Source of the DNA: an uncultured bacterium
GTDB lineage: Bacteria; Actinomycetota; Actinomycetes; S36-B12
Reading direction: 5' to 3'
Assembly (NCBI GenBank): GCA_903940375.1
Contig: CAJAKT010000261.1
Span: 1-17,913 of the forward strand
Length of the DNA stretch: 17,913 nucleotides
The notes below the pieces were generated by a model, which was not told the origin of the DNA, made no database searches, and worked only from the letters and a program-made list of their open reading frames with translations. How positions within the stretch are numbered: position 1 is the stretch's first letter; the number at the start of each line of letters is the position of its first letter. The translations under genes and the position numbers were made by a program. Below are positions 6,894-16,000 of the stretch, piece after piece.

Positions 6894-7672
6894 GGGCGTG
6901 CGGGTCCCCACTCGTACGGGTCGTAGCGCGGCTCGATGGCGGCGATGGCCTCTGCCAGCGTGAACGCCCCGTCGTACAAGGCCCGCCCGACGATCGCACC
7001 CTCGATACCGTGCGGAACCATGTCGGCCAGCTTGTGCAGATCCTCGAGCCTGGCGATCCCGCCCGAGGCGATCACCGGTCGGGACGTCGCCTCGCACACC
7101 TGCTTGAGCAGATGGAAGTTCGGGCCGTGCATCGTGCCGTCCTTGGCGACGTCGGTGACGACGTAGCGCGCGCACCCGGCCGCATCCAGCCGCCCGAGCG
7201 TCTCCCATAGGTCGCCACCATCCTGGGTCCAGCCGCGCGCCGAGAGTGTGGTGCCGCGGACATCCAGGCCGACGGCGATCCGGTCGCCGTACTCGCCGAT
7301 GACCCTCTCGGTCCAGTCCGGATCCTCGAGAGCGGCCGTGCCGAGGTTGACGCGCTCGCACCCGGTGTCGAGTGCCCGCTTGAGGGACTCGTCGTCGCGG
7401 ATGCCGCCCGACATCTCGACCTTGACCGACGACCGGACATCCCGCACGACCTGCGCCAGCAGGGCGGCATTGCTGCCACGTCCGAATGCCGCATCAAGGT
7501 CGACGAGGTGGATCCACTCAGCGCCCTGCGCGACCCAGCTGCGGGCCGCATCGACGGGCGAGCCGTAGTGCGTCTCGCTGCCGGCCTTGCCCTGGACGAG
7601 TCGCACGGCCTGACCGTCAGCGACATCAACGGCGGGAAGCAGGACGAGGGCCTTCGGCCTAGGAGTCATCAC
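6890..7672 (-). CDS. priA: Bifunctional HisA/TrpF isomerase PriA
   Basis: PriA is the actinobacterial TIM-barrel isomerase that acts on both ProFAR (histidine pathway) and phosphoribosyl-anthranilate (tryptophan pathway), replacing a separate TrpF. Visible features are the catalytic aspartate in LLPAVDVADG, the arginine in AVRLVQGK, SGGIRDD, the PriA-type ARGWTQDGGDLW carrying the Arg and Trp known to matter for the tryptophan substrate in mycobacterial PriA, and the second catalytic aspartate in VVTDVAKDG. GTG at 7672 (260 residues) is followed directly by an ATG at 7669 (259 residues). I favour the GTG because TAGGGT lies exactly six bases before it, suggesting a leaderless mRNA; the ATG remains possible. 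It overlaps hisF as GTGA and follows hisH by 28 bases. Confidence 0.95.
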   Translation of the reverse strand: MMTPRPKALVLLPAVDVADGQAVRLVQGKAGSETHYGSPVDAARSWVAQGAEWIHLVDLDAAFGRGSNAALLAQVVRDVRSSVKVEMSGGIRDDESLKRALDTGCERVNLGTAALEDPDWTERVIGEYGDRIAVGLDVRGTTLSARGWTQDGGDLWETLGRLDAAGCARYVVTDVAKDGTMHGPNFHLLKQVCEATSRPVIASGGIARLEDLHKLADMVPHGIEGAIVGRALYDGAFTLAEAIAAIEPRYDPYEWGPARP

Positions 7673-7678
7673 GCCGTC

Positions 7679-7684
7679 ACCCTA
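7679..7684 (-). promoter_or_regulatory. Candidate internal -10 box for priA-hisF
   Basis: On the minus strand the hexamer is TAGGGT, followed by six bases and GTG at 7672. This fits a leaderless transcript starting at priA inside the his cluster. The same GGGTAGGG purine run could instead act as a ribosome binding site for the ATG at 7669. Confidence 0.45.
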
Positions 7685-7700
7685 CCCAACGCGCACCCGG

Positions 7701-8339
7701 CTACCGGATGGAGCGGACCCACGCTTCCAGCAGCGTGGCACCCGCATCCCCGGACTTCTCCGGATGGAACTGCGTCGCGCACAGCGGGCCGTTCTCGACG
7801 GCGGAGACGAAGTCCTGCCCGTGCCGTGTCCAGGTCACCAGCGGGCTCATGCGGTTCGGATCGGTGGCCGTGAGCTCCCACGACGTCACGGCGTAGGAAT
7901 GGACGAAGTAGAAGCGCTCGTCGCGCACGTCCGCGAAGAGGGTCGAGCCAGCAGGCGCTCGCACGGTGTTCCAGCCCATGTGCGGGAGGATGTCGGCCTG
8001 CAGCTGCTCCACGACCCCGGGCCACTCCCCCAGCCCCTCGGTCTCCAGCCCGTGCTCGACCCCGCGCCCGAACAGCACCTGCATCCCGACGCAGATGCCC
8101 AGCACGGGTCTCCCGCCCGCCAGACGCCGATCGATGACGACATCGCCGCGCACGGCCCGGATGCCGGCCATGCATGCGGCATACGCCCCGACGCCGGGAA
8201 CGACGAGTCCGTCGGCGGCCAGCGCCACGTCGATGTCGTCGGAGACCGTTACATCGGCGCCGACGCGCTCCAGCGCGCGCTGGGCAGAGCGGAGGTTGCC
8301 GGACCCGTAGTCCAGCACGACAACGGAACGAGTGCTCAT
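7701..8339 (-). CDS. hisH: Imidazole glycerol phosphate synthase, glutaminase subunit
   Basis: HisH (212 residues) is a class I glutamine amidotransferase that supplies ammonia to HisF. The catalytic triad is Cys83 in GICVGMQ, His192 and Glu194 in TQFHPEKSG. The N-terminal LDYGSGNLRSA and the oxyanion-region PGVGAY are also present. The ATG at 8339 is seven bases after the hisB stop; the stop is TAG at 7701-7703. It lies two genes from its partner hisF, with priA between, the common actinobacterial order. Confidence 0.97.
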   Translation of the reverse strand: MSTRSVVVLDYGSGNLRSAQRALERVGADVTVSDDIDVALAADGLVVPGVGAYAACMAGIRAVRGDVVIDRRLAGGRPVLGICVGMQVLFGRGVEHGLETEGLGEWPGVVEQLQADILPHMGWNTVRAPAGSTLFADVRDERFYFVHSYAVTSWELTATDPNRMSPLVTWTRHGQDFVSAVENGPLCATQFHPEKSGDAGATLLEAWVRSIR

Positions 8340-8346
8340 GATGCGA

Positions 8347-8949
8347 TCACGACACTGGCGGGGTCAGCGTCCCCTTGGTCGACGGAACGCCCACGACGCG
8401 CGGATCCAGCGCTACTGCGTCGCGCAGGGAGCGGGCCACCGACTTGAACTGCGCCTCGACGATGTGGTGCGCATTACGACCCGAGATGACACGAACGTGC
8501 AGGGTGATCTGGGCCGTCGCAACGAGTGACTCCCAGATGTGCCGCGTGAGCGAGGTGTCGTACGTGCCGATCAGCTCGATGATCTCCGGCTCCTCGTGGA
8601 CGAGGTACGGACGGCCGGACAGGTCGACGGCCGACTGGACAAGGGCCTCGTCCAGGGGGACAAGTGCATCGCCGTACCGACGAAGTCCCGCGCGATCACC
8701 GAGTGCGTCGTTGATGGCCTGTCCGAGCGCGAGGGTGGTGTCCTCGACCGTGTGGTGCGCATCGACGTGGAGGTCACCGCTCGTGCGCACGACCAGGTCG
8801 AGTCCCCCGTGCTTCGCGAGCTGCGCCAGCATGTGGTCGAAGAACGGCACGCCGGTCTCGATGGTGCTTGAGCCGGTGCCGTCGAGGTCGACCTCGACCA
8901 GCACACTGCTCTCCTTCGTACTGCGCTCGACGCGCGCCGTGCGGCTCAT
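8347..8949 (-). CDS. hisB: Imidazoleglycerol-phosphate dehydratase
   Basis: HisB (200 residues) is a monofunctional dehydratase without the phosphatase domain seen in enterobacteria. It converts imidazole glycerol phosphate to imidazole acetol phosphate using a di-manganese centre. The metal-binding motifs form the usual internal repeat: FFDHML (36-41) with HHTVED (65-70), and HIWES (137-141) with HHIVEAQFK (161-169). The ATG at 8949 overlaps the hisC stop as ATGA and has GGAAGG upstream as a ribosome binding site, so it is both coupled and independently readable. Confidence 0.97.
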   Translation of the reverse strand: MSRTARVERSTKESSVLVEVDLDGTGSSTIETGVPFFDHMLAQLAKHGGLDLVVRTSGDLHVDAHHTVEDTTLALGQAINDALGDRAGLRRYGDALVPLDEALVQSAVDLSGRPYLVHEEPEIIELIGTYDTSLTRHIWESLVATAQITLHVRVISGRNAHHIVEAQFKSVARSLRDAVALDPRVVGVPSTKGTLTPPVS

Positions 8950-10070
8950 GTGCGGCCTTCCTCATCGTCGGCACTCGTCGCTTCGACCAGCGCCTGCCTG
9001 AACATATCGTTCTCCGCCGGGGTGCCGACCGTCACGCGCAGCCAGCCGTGCGGTCCTGTCTGCCGGACCAGCACACCCCGGTCGAGGAGCGCGCGCCAGA
9101 TCGCGTCGCGGTCTTCGAAGACACCGAACAGGATGAAGTTCGCATCGCTCGGCGCGACCGTGAAGCCCGAGTCGATCAGCCAGGCCGCCAGAGCGTCGCG
9201 CTCGTCGCGCAGCAGGGCAACCTGCGCCTGCAGTACGCCGGAGTGCCGAAGCGCCGTGATCGCAACGGCCTGGGTGACGGCCGACAGGTGGTACGGCAGC
9301 CGGACCACCATGAACGCGTCGACAACGCGGGGATCTGCCGCCAGGGCGTAGCCCAGCCGAGCCCCAGCAAGCGCGAAAGCCTTGCTCATCGTGCGGGTGA
9401 CGATCAGATTGGGGAACTCTTCGAGCAGGGCACACGCGCTCGGCACGCCGTGGTGCCGGAACTCCGCATAGGCCTCGTCGACCACCACCATGGACCCGAC
9501 CTCGCGAGCCGCGTGCGCAATGGTGCGGATGTCATCCTGGGGCAGGGCCGTGCCGGTGGGGTTGTTCGGCGACGTGAGCAGCACGAGGGTCGGACGACGC
9601 CGGAGGATGAGTTCGATGGCAGCCGCGACATCGATGCCGAAGTCGGCCGTGCGCGGGTAGGCCTCGTAGTCGGTGAACGTGTCGCGCGCGTACTCGGGAT
9701 ACATCGAGTAGGTCGGATCGAACGTGATCGCGAGGCGCCCCGGGCCGCCGAAGGCCAGGAACACGTGGTGCATGACCTCGTTCGACCCGTTGGCCGCCCA
9801 TACGCAGTCGACGGGGACCCGCACGCCTGTCTCATCGGCGATGTAGTCGGCCAATGCCTGACGGAGTCTGGTCGCGTCGCGATCGGGGTAGCGGTTCAGC
9901 CCCACGGCCGCGGCCGCGACGGCCGCGCCCATGGCCGCTGCCAGGTCGTCCGGCAACGGGAAGGGGTTCTCGTTGACGTTGAGACGAGCGGCCACATCGA
10001 GCTGCGGCGCCCCGTAGGACGAGATGCCCACCAGATCCGCGCGGATCGGCAGGTCGAAGGGCCGGCTCAC
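8946..10070 (-). CDS. hisC: Histidinol-phosphate aminotransferase
   Basis: HisC (374 residues) is a PLP-dependent fold-type I aminotransferase that makes histidinol phosphate from imidazole acetol phosphate and glutamate. The substrate-arm LNVNENPFP is at 30-38, followed by the cofactor-site WAANGSNEV, the SPNNPTGT loop (167-174), the aspartate in VVVDEAYAEF (about 199), the PLP lysine Lys230 in TRTMSKAFALAG, and Arg238 in GARLGYA. The GTG at 10070 overlaps the hisD stop as GTGA. Length and motifs are typical. Broad-specificity aromatic aminotransferases are close relatives, but the operon position makes HisC the clear choice. Confidence 0.96.
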   Translation of the reverse strand: MSRPFDLPIRADLVGISSYGAPQLDVAARLNVNENPFPLPDDLAAAMGAAVAAAAVGLNRYPDRDATRLRQALADYIADETGVRVPVDCVWAANGSNEVMHHVFLAFGGPGRLAITFDPTYSMYPEYARDTFTDYEAYPRTADFGIDVAAAIELILRRRPTLVLLTSPNNPTGTALPQDDIRTIAHAAREVGSMVVVDEAYAEFRHHGVPSACALLEEFPNLIVTRTMSKAFALAGARLGYALAADPRVVDAFMVVRLPYHLSAVTQAVAITALRHSGVLQAQVALLRDERDALAAWLIDSGFTVAPSDANFILFGVFEDRDAIWRALLDRGVLVRQTGPHGWLRVTVGTPAENDMFRQALVEATSADDEEGRT

Positions 10071-11386
10071 CGCACGTCGCCCGACGACAGGCGGACGCGG
10101 ATCGCGTCGCCATGGCCGGGCAGGTCTTCGGCCGCAGAGAGCGCCAGCACGTGCGGTGCGACATCGCGCAGGGCGTTCTGGTCGTACTCAACGATGTGGA
10201 TCCCGCGCAGGAAGGACTGCACCGAGAGGCCGGACGAGTGGCGAGCAGAGCCAGCAGTGGGCAGCACGTGGTTCGATCCCGCTGCATAGTCACCGAGGGA
10301 CACAGGCGAGTACGTGCCGACGAAGATGGCACCTGCATTGCGCACGCGCATGGCCCACTCGCGGGCATCTCTCGTGTGGATCTCGAGGTGCTCCGCCGCA
10401 TAGGCATCGACGACGCGAAGCCCCGCCTCCAGGTCGTCGACGATGACGACGGCACTCTGCGTGCCCGAGAGTGCCTCCGTCACGCGCTCGAGGTGCTTCG
10501 TCTGAGCGACCTGACCGACGACCTCCGCCTCGACGGAGTCGGCGAGCTCGACCGACGGCGTGACGAGGACGGCCGCGGCCAGCACATCGTGCTCCGCCTG
10601 ACTGATGAGATCAGATGCGACGTGGGCCGCATCCGCGGTGTCGTCGGCCAGGACCAGCACCTCGGTGGGGCCGGCTTCCGAGTCGATCCCGATGACTCCC
10701 TGCAGCATGCGCTTGGCCGCGGTGACGTAGATGTTCCCTGGCCCGGTCACGAGGTCGACGGGCTCGCAGCGGCCTCCGTCGGGGAGATCGACACCGAAGG
10801 CGAGCATGGCCACGGCCTGCGCCCCTCCGACCGAGTAGACCTCTTCGACGCCGAGCAGCGCGCATGCCGCGAGGATCGTCGGGTGCGGCCAGCCGCCGAA
10901 GTCACGCTGCGCCGGCGACACCACGGCGAGGGATGCGACGCCGGCCACCTGGGCAGGCACGACGTTCATGATCACGCTGCTCGGATAGACCGCGCGGCCG
11001 CCGGGGACGTAGAGACCCACCCGATCGACGGGGAGCCAGCGTTCGGTGACGATGCCGCCCGGCACCACGACGGTCGAGATGTCGGTGCGCCGCTGGTCCA
11101 TGTGCACGTGCCGCGCTCGGGCGATGGACTCGACGAGGGCGGCGCGAACCGCCGGATCAAGGGCGGCAGCGGCCTCCTGCATGATCTCTGCCGGCACCCG
11201 CAGCGACGGCGGGCGCACCCCGTCGAGCTGCTCGGTCCAGCGCAGGACGGCCTCGGCACCGCCGGTACGGACATCCTCGATGATCGGTCGAACCCGATCA
11301 CCCGCATCGGCCACATCCATGGCTGCCCGAGGCAGCACACTGCGCGGGTCGGCCGTTGAACCGCGGAGGTCGATGCGACGGATCAC
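10067..11386 (-). CDS. hisD: Histidinol dehydrogenase
   Basis: HisD (439 residues) is the zinc enzyme that oxidises histidinol to histidine with two NAD+ in the last step of the pathway. Residues expected for catalysis and zinc binding are present: Gln263 and His266 in DLISQAEHD, Glu332/His333 in AAEHLEIH, Asp366 and His373 in SLGDYAAGSNHVLPT, and a C-terminal His425 in PGHGDA. GLYVPGG and VTGPGNIYV are further family signatures. It is the first gene of the his cluster. The start is GTG at 11386, with TAAGGT six bases upstream; the same bases (AAGG) could serve as a ribosome binding site. The divergent LON-domain gene starts only about 20 bases away. Confidence 0.97.
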   Translation of the reverse strand: MIRRIDLRGSTADPRSVLPRAAMDVADAGDRVRPIIEDVRTGGAEAVLRWTEQLDGVRPPSLRVPAEIMQEAAAALDPAVRAALVESIARARHVHMDQRRTDISTVVVPGGIVTERWLPVDRVGLYVPGGRAVYPSSVIMNVVPAQVAGVASLAVVSPAQRDFGGWPHPTILAACALLGVEEVYSVGGAQAVAMLAFGVDLPDGGRCEPVDLVTGPGNIYVTAAKRMLQGVIGIDSEAGPTEVLVLADDTADAAHVASDLISQAEHDVLAAAVLVTPSVELADSVEAEVVGQVAQTKHLERVTEALSGTQSAVVIVDDLEAGLRVVDAYAAEHLEIHTRDAREWAMRVRNAGAIFVGTYSPVSLGDYAAGSNHVLPTAGSARHSSGLSVQSFLRGIHIVEYDQNALRDVAPHVLALSAAEDLPGHGDAIRVRLSSGDVR

Positions 11387-11392
11387 GGTCTT

Positions 11393-11398
11393 ACCTTA
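11393..11398 (-). promoter_or_regulatory. Candidate -10 box for hisD operon
   Basis: On the minus strand the hexamer is TAAGGT, followed by six bases and GTG at 11386, fitting a leaderless hisD mRNA. It shares two bases (11397-11398) with the -10 box of the divergent LON-domain gene. No -35 match is seen. Confidence 0.5.
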
Positions 11399-11402
11399 CG
11401 CT
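11397..11402 (+). promoter_or_regulatory. Candidate -10 box for LON-domain gene
   Basis: TACGCT (TANNNT) is followed by six bases and GTG at 11409, so the first transcribed base would be the start codon. No ribosome binding site precedes this start, which supports a leaderless mRNA. The box overlaps the hisD -10 on the other strand. Confidence 0.5.
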
Positions 11403-11408
11403 GCCGTG

Positions 11409-12089
11409 GTGGCCTCGCCCCTCCCGCTGTTCCCGCTCAACACACCCCTCGTTCCCGGGCTGGTGCTGCCGCTGCACATCTTCGAGCACCGTTATCGCGA
11501 CCTCGTCGCGGAACTGCTGAGCATCGATGATGAGGAGTCCCGCGAGTTCGGCATCGTCGCGCTTCGAGACGGACGCACCGTCGAGCAGGACGGCATCGAT
11601 GCCCTCTACCCGGTTGGCACGGCGACAGTCATCAGACAGGCCGAGCAATTCGACGACGGCCGTTACGACATCGTCACGACCGGCAGCCGACGCTTCCGCC
11701 TGCTGGACCTGGACGACCGCCATCCGCTGCTGCGCGCGCAGGTGGAGTTCCTTGACGACGTCACCGATCCGGCGGACGGGCTACTGGCCGCGGATGTCAT
11801 GCGCAGCTTCCTGCGCTACCGCGCGGCACTGGGCGGACAGGTGCCCGACAGCGTGGTCGACGACGATGAACAGGACGACCTGCCCGAGGACCCCACGGTG
11901 CTCTCCTATCTGGTGACGGCTGCCATGGTGCTGCCGACGGACGAGCGGCAGGGGCTCCTGGCCTCCTCGACCACCGCGGAACGTCTCCTCCGGGCACGCG
12001 GCCTGCTCTCCCGTGAGACGGCACTCATCGCGGCCCTCTCCGCACTCCCCTCGCTCGACATCCCCGGCCTCCCGCCGTCGGTGAACTGA
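11409..12089 (+). CDS. LON peptidase substrate-binding domain protein
   Basis: A protein of about 226 residues made of a LON substrate-binding (N-terminal) domain with no AAA+ ATPase or protease part. The typical opening PLFPLNTPLVPGLVLPLHIFEHRYR is at about 5-29, and the body has GIVALRDG, LYPVGTATVI and SRRFRLL. The C-terminal part is helical. Such stand-alone proteins are common in actinobacteria and their role is not established. Two adjacent GTG codons, 11406 and 11409, can start it. I chose 11409 because TACGCT lies exactly six bases before it and no ribosome binding site is seen. It diverges from hisD and is followed by ybaK after two bases. Confidence 0.88.
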   Translation: MASPLPLFPLNTPLVPGLVLPLHIFEHRYRDLVAELLSIDDEESREFGIVALRDGRTVEQDGIDALYPVGTATVIRQAEQFDDGRYDIVTTGSRRFRLLDLDDRHPLLRAQVEFLDDVTDPADGLLAADVMRSFLRYRAALGGQVPDSVVDDDEQDDLPEDPTVLSYLVTAAMVLPTDERQGLLASSTTAERLLRARGLLSRETALIAALSALPSLDIPGLPPSVN

Positions 12090-12091
12090 CC

Positions 12092-12577
12092 ATGGCGCGC
12101 AAGGAGCCGGGCACACCGGCCACGGTCGCCTTGAAGGCGGCCGGTATCACGTTCACCGCGCATTCCTACGAGCACGACCCGCGCAGCTCGTCGTACGGCG
12201 AAGAGGCGGCGGCCGCCCTCGGCCTGTCGACCGCCGAGGTCTTCAAGACCCTGCTGGCAATGGTCGACGGCCGGCCCGTGGTCGGCATCGTCCCGGTGAC
12301 CGGGAGCCTGGACCTGAAGGCCCTCGCCGCCGCGGCGGGCGGACGCCGGGCCGAGATGGCCGATGCGGCAGCGGCACAGCGCCTGACCGGGTACGTGATC
12401 GGGGGCATCTCCCCCATCGGCCAGAAGCGGCCGCTCCCGACCTTCATCGACGGGAGCGCAGAGCTGCTCGCCATGGTCTACGTCAGCGGTGGGCGGCGTG
12501 GCTTCGACATCGGTCTGGCACCCGCCGATCTGATCAGCGCGACGCAGGGTCGGTACGCGCCGATCGGGCGGACCTGA
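12092..12577 (+). CDS. ybaK: YbaK-type aminoacyl-tRNA deacylase
   Basis: A 161-residue YbaK/EbsC-family protein expected to hydrolyse misacylated Cys-tRNA(Pro) in the cytoplasm. It has the family opening HSYEHDP, the likely catalytic lysine Lys52 in AEVFKTLLA, and GYVIGGISPIGQKRPLPTFID, the conserved substrate-site segment. Length is typical. The ATG at 12092 starts two bases after the LON-domain gene stop, so the two form a small plus-strand operon. Its last 44 bases overlap the 3' end of the convergent membrane-protein gene. Confidence 0.93.
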   Translation: MARKEPGTPATVALKAAGITFTAHSYEHDPRSSSYGEEAAAALGLSTAEVFKTLLAMVDGRPVVGIVPVTGSLDLKALAAAAGGRRAEMADAAAAQRLTGYVIGGISPIGQKRPLPTFIDGSAELLAMVYVSGGRRGFDIGLAPADLISATQGRYAPIGRT

Positions 12578-13064
12578 CCTCGCTGATCCAGTCGCCGAGG
12601 GCGAGGATCATCACGACAGCGACCGAGGCCATGGCCCACATCAGGAACATCCCGGGCATGGCCACCCGCAGCGGAGCATCGACGACAAGGTCCTCGGTCG
12701 TGGTCGCCGTCAGGCCCTCGATATCGACGGAACCGAGTCGCGAGCCGACGAACCACATTGCTGCCGTACCGACAGCACTGGCGAGCAGGCCCGCGATGAG
12801 CACGCTGAACAGGTGCTCGCGGCGCATGTTCGCCAGCCCGATGGTGATGGCGACCCCGGCCACGATCGCCAGCACGCCGAACGCCACATCCGCGGCGAGG
12901 TAGCCCTCCGGCTGGTAGGCCTGCGGGAAACTGGTGCCGGAGCGGATGATGAGTGGCACGCGCGGCGCGAGCTGCCACCACACGACACCAAGCGCGATGC
13001 CGGACACGATGCCCGAGATGAGCCCGGCAAGGATCACGGCAGATGCCTTGCGTGCTGTCGTCAT
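12534..13064 (-). CDS. DUF2567-like four-helix membrane protein
   Basis: A 176-residue membrane protein with four hydrophobic segments at about 8-30, 59-78, 86-106 and 137-157. GVVWWQLAPRVPL (26-38) and the later VDAPLRVA resemble the actinobacterial DUF2567 family, whose function is unknown; the assignment is by eye and moderate. The ATG at 13064 is seven bases after the dnaE stop, so it is likely co-transcribed with dnaE. The arginine/serine-rich tail (RSARSARTDPASR) is encoded by the stretch that overlaps ybaK on the other strand. An upstream extension of the frame is antisense/shadow sequence inside dnaE and was not used. Confidence 0.8.
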   Translation of the reverse strand: MTTARKASAVILAGLISGIVSGIALGVVWWQLAPRVPLIIRSGTSFPQAYQPEGYLAADVAFGVLAIVAGVAITIGLANMRREHLFSVLIAGLLASAVGTAAMWFVGSRLGSVDIEGLTATTTEDLVVDAPLRVAMPGMFLMWAMASVAVVMILALGDWISEVRSARSARTDPASR

Positions 13065-13071
13065 GTGTCGA

Positions 13072-16000
13072 CTAACCGAGGCAGTTCGCGCCGAGGAGCG
13101 CCTTGAGGTCGCCGTACAGCGCTGGGGACGGGGTGACACGGAGGCGATCATCAAGGCGCAGGACAGTTGTCTTCGCGCCCCCGGTGAGGTGGAGGTGCAC
13201 CTCGGTCGTACCGGGGTGTCCCGCCAGCACCTCCTTGAGCCGCTCGACCAGTGGCGGGATGCAGCGGGCCGCCGCCATGCTGACCCGTACCGGGCCGCTG
13301 ACCGCTTCGCTGAGATCCGGCTGTGAGATCTCCAGCGCCACCAGACGCACGCCGTCATCGTCACTGCGGTCAACGCGGGCCCGGACGATGACCACGGAGT
13401 CGTCGACGAGCAGGGTGCTGACGGCCGCATACGTCTGCGGGAAGACCATGATGTCGACGGATCCCTCAAGGTCCTCAAGGGTGACGATCGCCCACGGCGA
13501 TCCCTGCTTGGTCGTCTTGCGCTGGACCGCAGTGACCAGGCCCCCGACCGTGGCGATGGTGGCATCAGCGCGTTCGTCCATGAGCAGCGCTGCGATGGTC
13601 CGATCAGTGTGCGAGGCCAGGAGCCGCTCCGCACCGTGCAGCGGATGATCGGACACGTAGAGCCCGAGCATCTCGCGCTCATGCGCAAGCAGGACGGTCT
13701 TGTCCCACTCACCGATGGGAATGTCGCCACGTGTCGTGAGTGCATCGTCGGCATCGGCCTCGAGACCGCCGAACAGGTCGAACTGCCCGTGTGCCTCAGC
13801 CCGCTTGATGTCGACGGCCGCATCGACGACCTGCTCGTGGATGGTGACGAGGCCCTTGCGCGTGTGCCCCAGCGAGTCGAAGGCGCCCGACTTGATCAGC
13901 GACTCGACGACGCGCTTGTTGCAGACCGAGGCGTCGACCTTGGCGATGAAGTCGTGGAAGTCGGCGAAGCGTCCGATGCGGCGTCGGGTGGCGATGATCG
14001 AGTCGACGACATTGCCGCCGACGTTCCTGATCGCGGAGAGTCCGAACCTGATGTCCGTACCCCGCGGGGTGAAGTCGAAGTCCGAGTCGTTGACATCGGG
14101 AGGCAGCACCTTGATGCCCATCTTGCGGCACTCGTTCAGGTAGATGGCCGACTTGTCCTTGTCGTCCTTGACCGATGTCAGCAGCGCCGCCATGTACTCG
14201 GCCGGGTAGTTGGCCTTCAGGTACGCCGTCCAGTACGACACCAGCCCATAGCCGGCGGTGTGCGCCTTGTTGAATGCGTAGTCGGAGAACGGGACAAGGA
14301 TCTCCCACAGCGTCTTGATCGAGCCATCGGAGTAGCCGTTGGCGCGCATGCCGTCGCGGAAGGGGACGAACTCCTTGTCGAGGATCTCCTTCTTCTTCTT
14401 GCCCATCGCCCGGCGCAGCAGGTCGGCCGCACCCAGCGAGTAGCCGGCGAGCTTCTGCGCGATCGCCATGACCTGCTCCTGGTACACGATCAGGCCGTAT
14501 GTGTCCCCGAGGATCTCCGAGAGCGCCTCCTCGAGTTCCGGGTGGATGGGCACGACGGGCTTGCGCCCGTTCTTGCGATCGGCGTAGTCGTTATGCGCGT
14601 TGGCACCCATCGGTCCGGGTCGGTACAACGCAAGAACTGCGGAGATGTCCTCGAAGTTGTCGGGCTGCATCGAGCGCAGCAGCGCGCGCATCGGTCCGCC
14701 GTCGAGCTGGAAGACGCCCAGGGTGTCTCCGCGAGTCAGCAGGTCGTAGGTGTCGCGGTCGTCGAGACCGAGGGTCTCCAGGACGATGACATCGCCGCGG
14801 TTGGCCTCGACATTGCGCAGGCAGTCATCGAGCACGGTGAGGTTGCGCAGGCCGAGGAAGTCCATCTTCAGCAGGCCGAGCGACTCACAGGCACCCATGT
14901 CGAACTGCGTGATGACCGCGCCATCCTGATCGCGTCGCCAGACCGGCAGAACGTCAAGCAGCGGCTCGCGACACAGGATCACGCCGGCGGCATGGACACC
15001 GGGCTGGCGCTTGAGGCCCTCGAGGCCCTTGGCCGTGTCGACCACGCGCTTGGCATCAGGGTCGGTTTCGTACAGCGCACGGAACTCGGCGGCTTCGCCG
15101 TACCGGGAGTTCTTCGGGTCGAAGGCCCCGGCAAGCGAGATGTCCTTGCCCATGACCGACGGCGGCATCGCCTTGGTGATGCGGTCACCGAGTGCATACG
15201 GGTAGCCGAGGACACGGGCACTGTCCTTGACGGCTGCCTTCGCCTTGATGGACCCGTAGGTGATGATCTGGGCGACACGCTCCTCGCCGTACTTCTCGGT
15301 GGCGTAACGGATCATGTCGGAGCGCCGACGCTCGTCGAAGTCCATGTCGATGTCAGGCATCGAGATGCGCTCGGGATTGAGGAAGCGCTCGAACAGCAGG
15401 CCGTGCTTGATCGGGTCGAGCTCGGTGATGCCCAGGGCGTAGGCGATCATTGCGCCCGCCGCCGAACCACGGCCCGGACCCACGCGAATGCCGCTCTCCT
15501 TGGCATGGCGCACCAGGTCTGCGGTGACGAGGAAGTAGCCGGGGAAGCCCATCTGGATGATGACGCCGACCTCGTACTCCGCCTGTGTTCGGACGTTGTC
15601 GGGGATGGCGCCGTTGTAGCGGTGGTGCAGGCCGCGCTCGACTTCCTTGACGAGCCACGACTCCTCGCTCTCGCCGTCCGGCACCGGGAAGGCCGGCATC
15701 AGGTTGGCGCCCTCGTTGAACTCGACGTGGCAGCGCTCGGCGATGAGCATCGTGTTGTCGCACGCCTCGGGCAGCTCCGCCCACACCTGCCGCATCTCAG
15801 CGGCCGTCTTCACATAGAAGTCGCGGGCATCGAAGCGGAAGCGCTTTGGGTCGTCCATCGTGGTACGGGTGCCGATGCACAGCAGCACGTCGTGGGTGTC
15901 GGCGTCGGATGCATGCACGTAGTGCAGGTCGTTGGTGGCGATCAGCGGCAGATCAAGCGTTCGCGCGATGCGGAGCAGGTCCTCGCGGAACCGACGCTCG

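Noticed and set aside
6123..7361. A long minus-strand frame extending hisF upstream by about 156 codons
   Set aside because: The extension is an out-of-frame reading of priA. HisF begins at the GTG at 6893 with normal length and a GTGA overlap.
8868..10289. A 473-codon plus-strand open frame opposite hisC
   Set aside because: It lies antisense to a fully conserved hisC, has no family motifs, and its composition (Arg, Gly, Val, Asp rich) is what reverse-strand reading of GC-rich genes gives.
10112..11359. A 415-codon plus-strand open frame opposite hisD
   Set aside because: Shadow of hisD; no motifs, and it ends just before the real LON-domain gene start.
11387..11408. A T-box or attenuator controlling the his genes
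   Set aside because: The gap before hisD is about 20 bases, too short for any leader RNA if transcription starts there.
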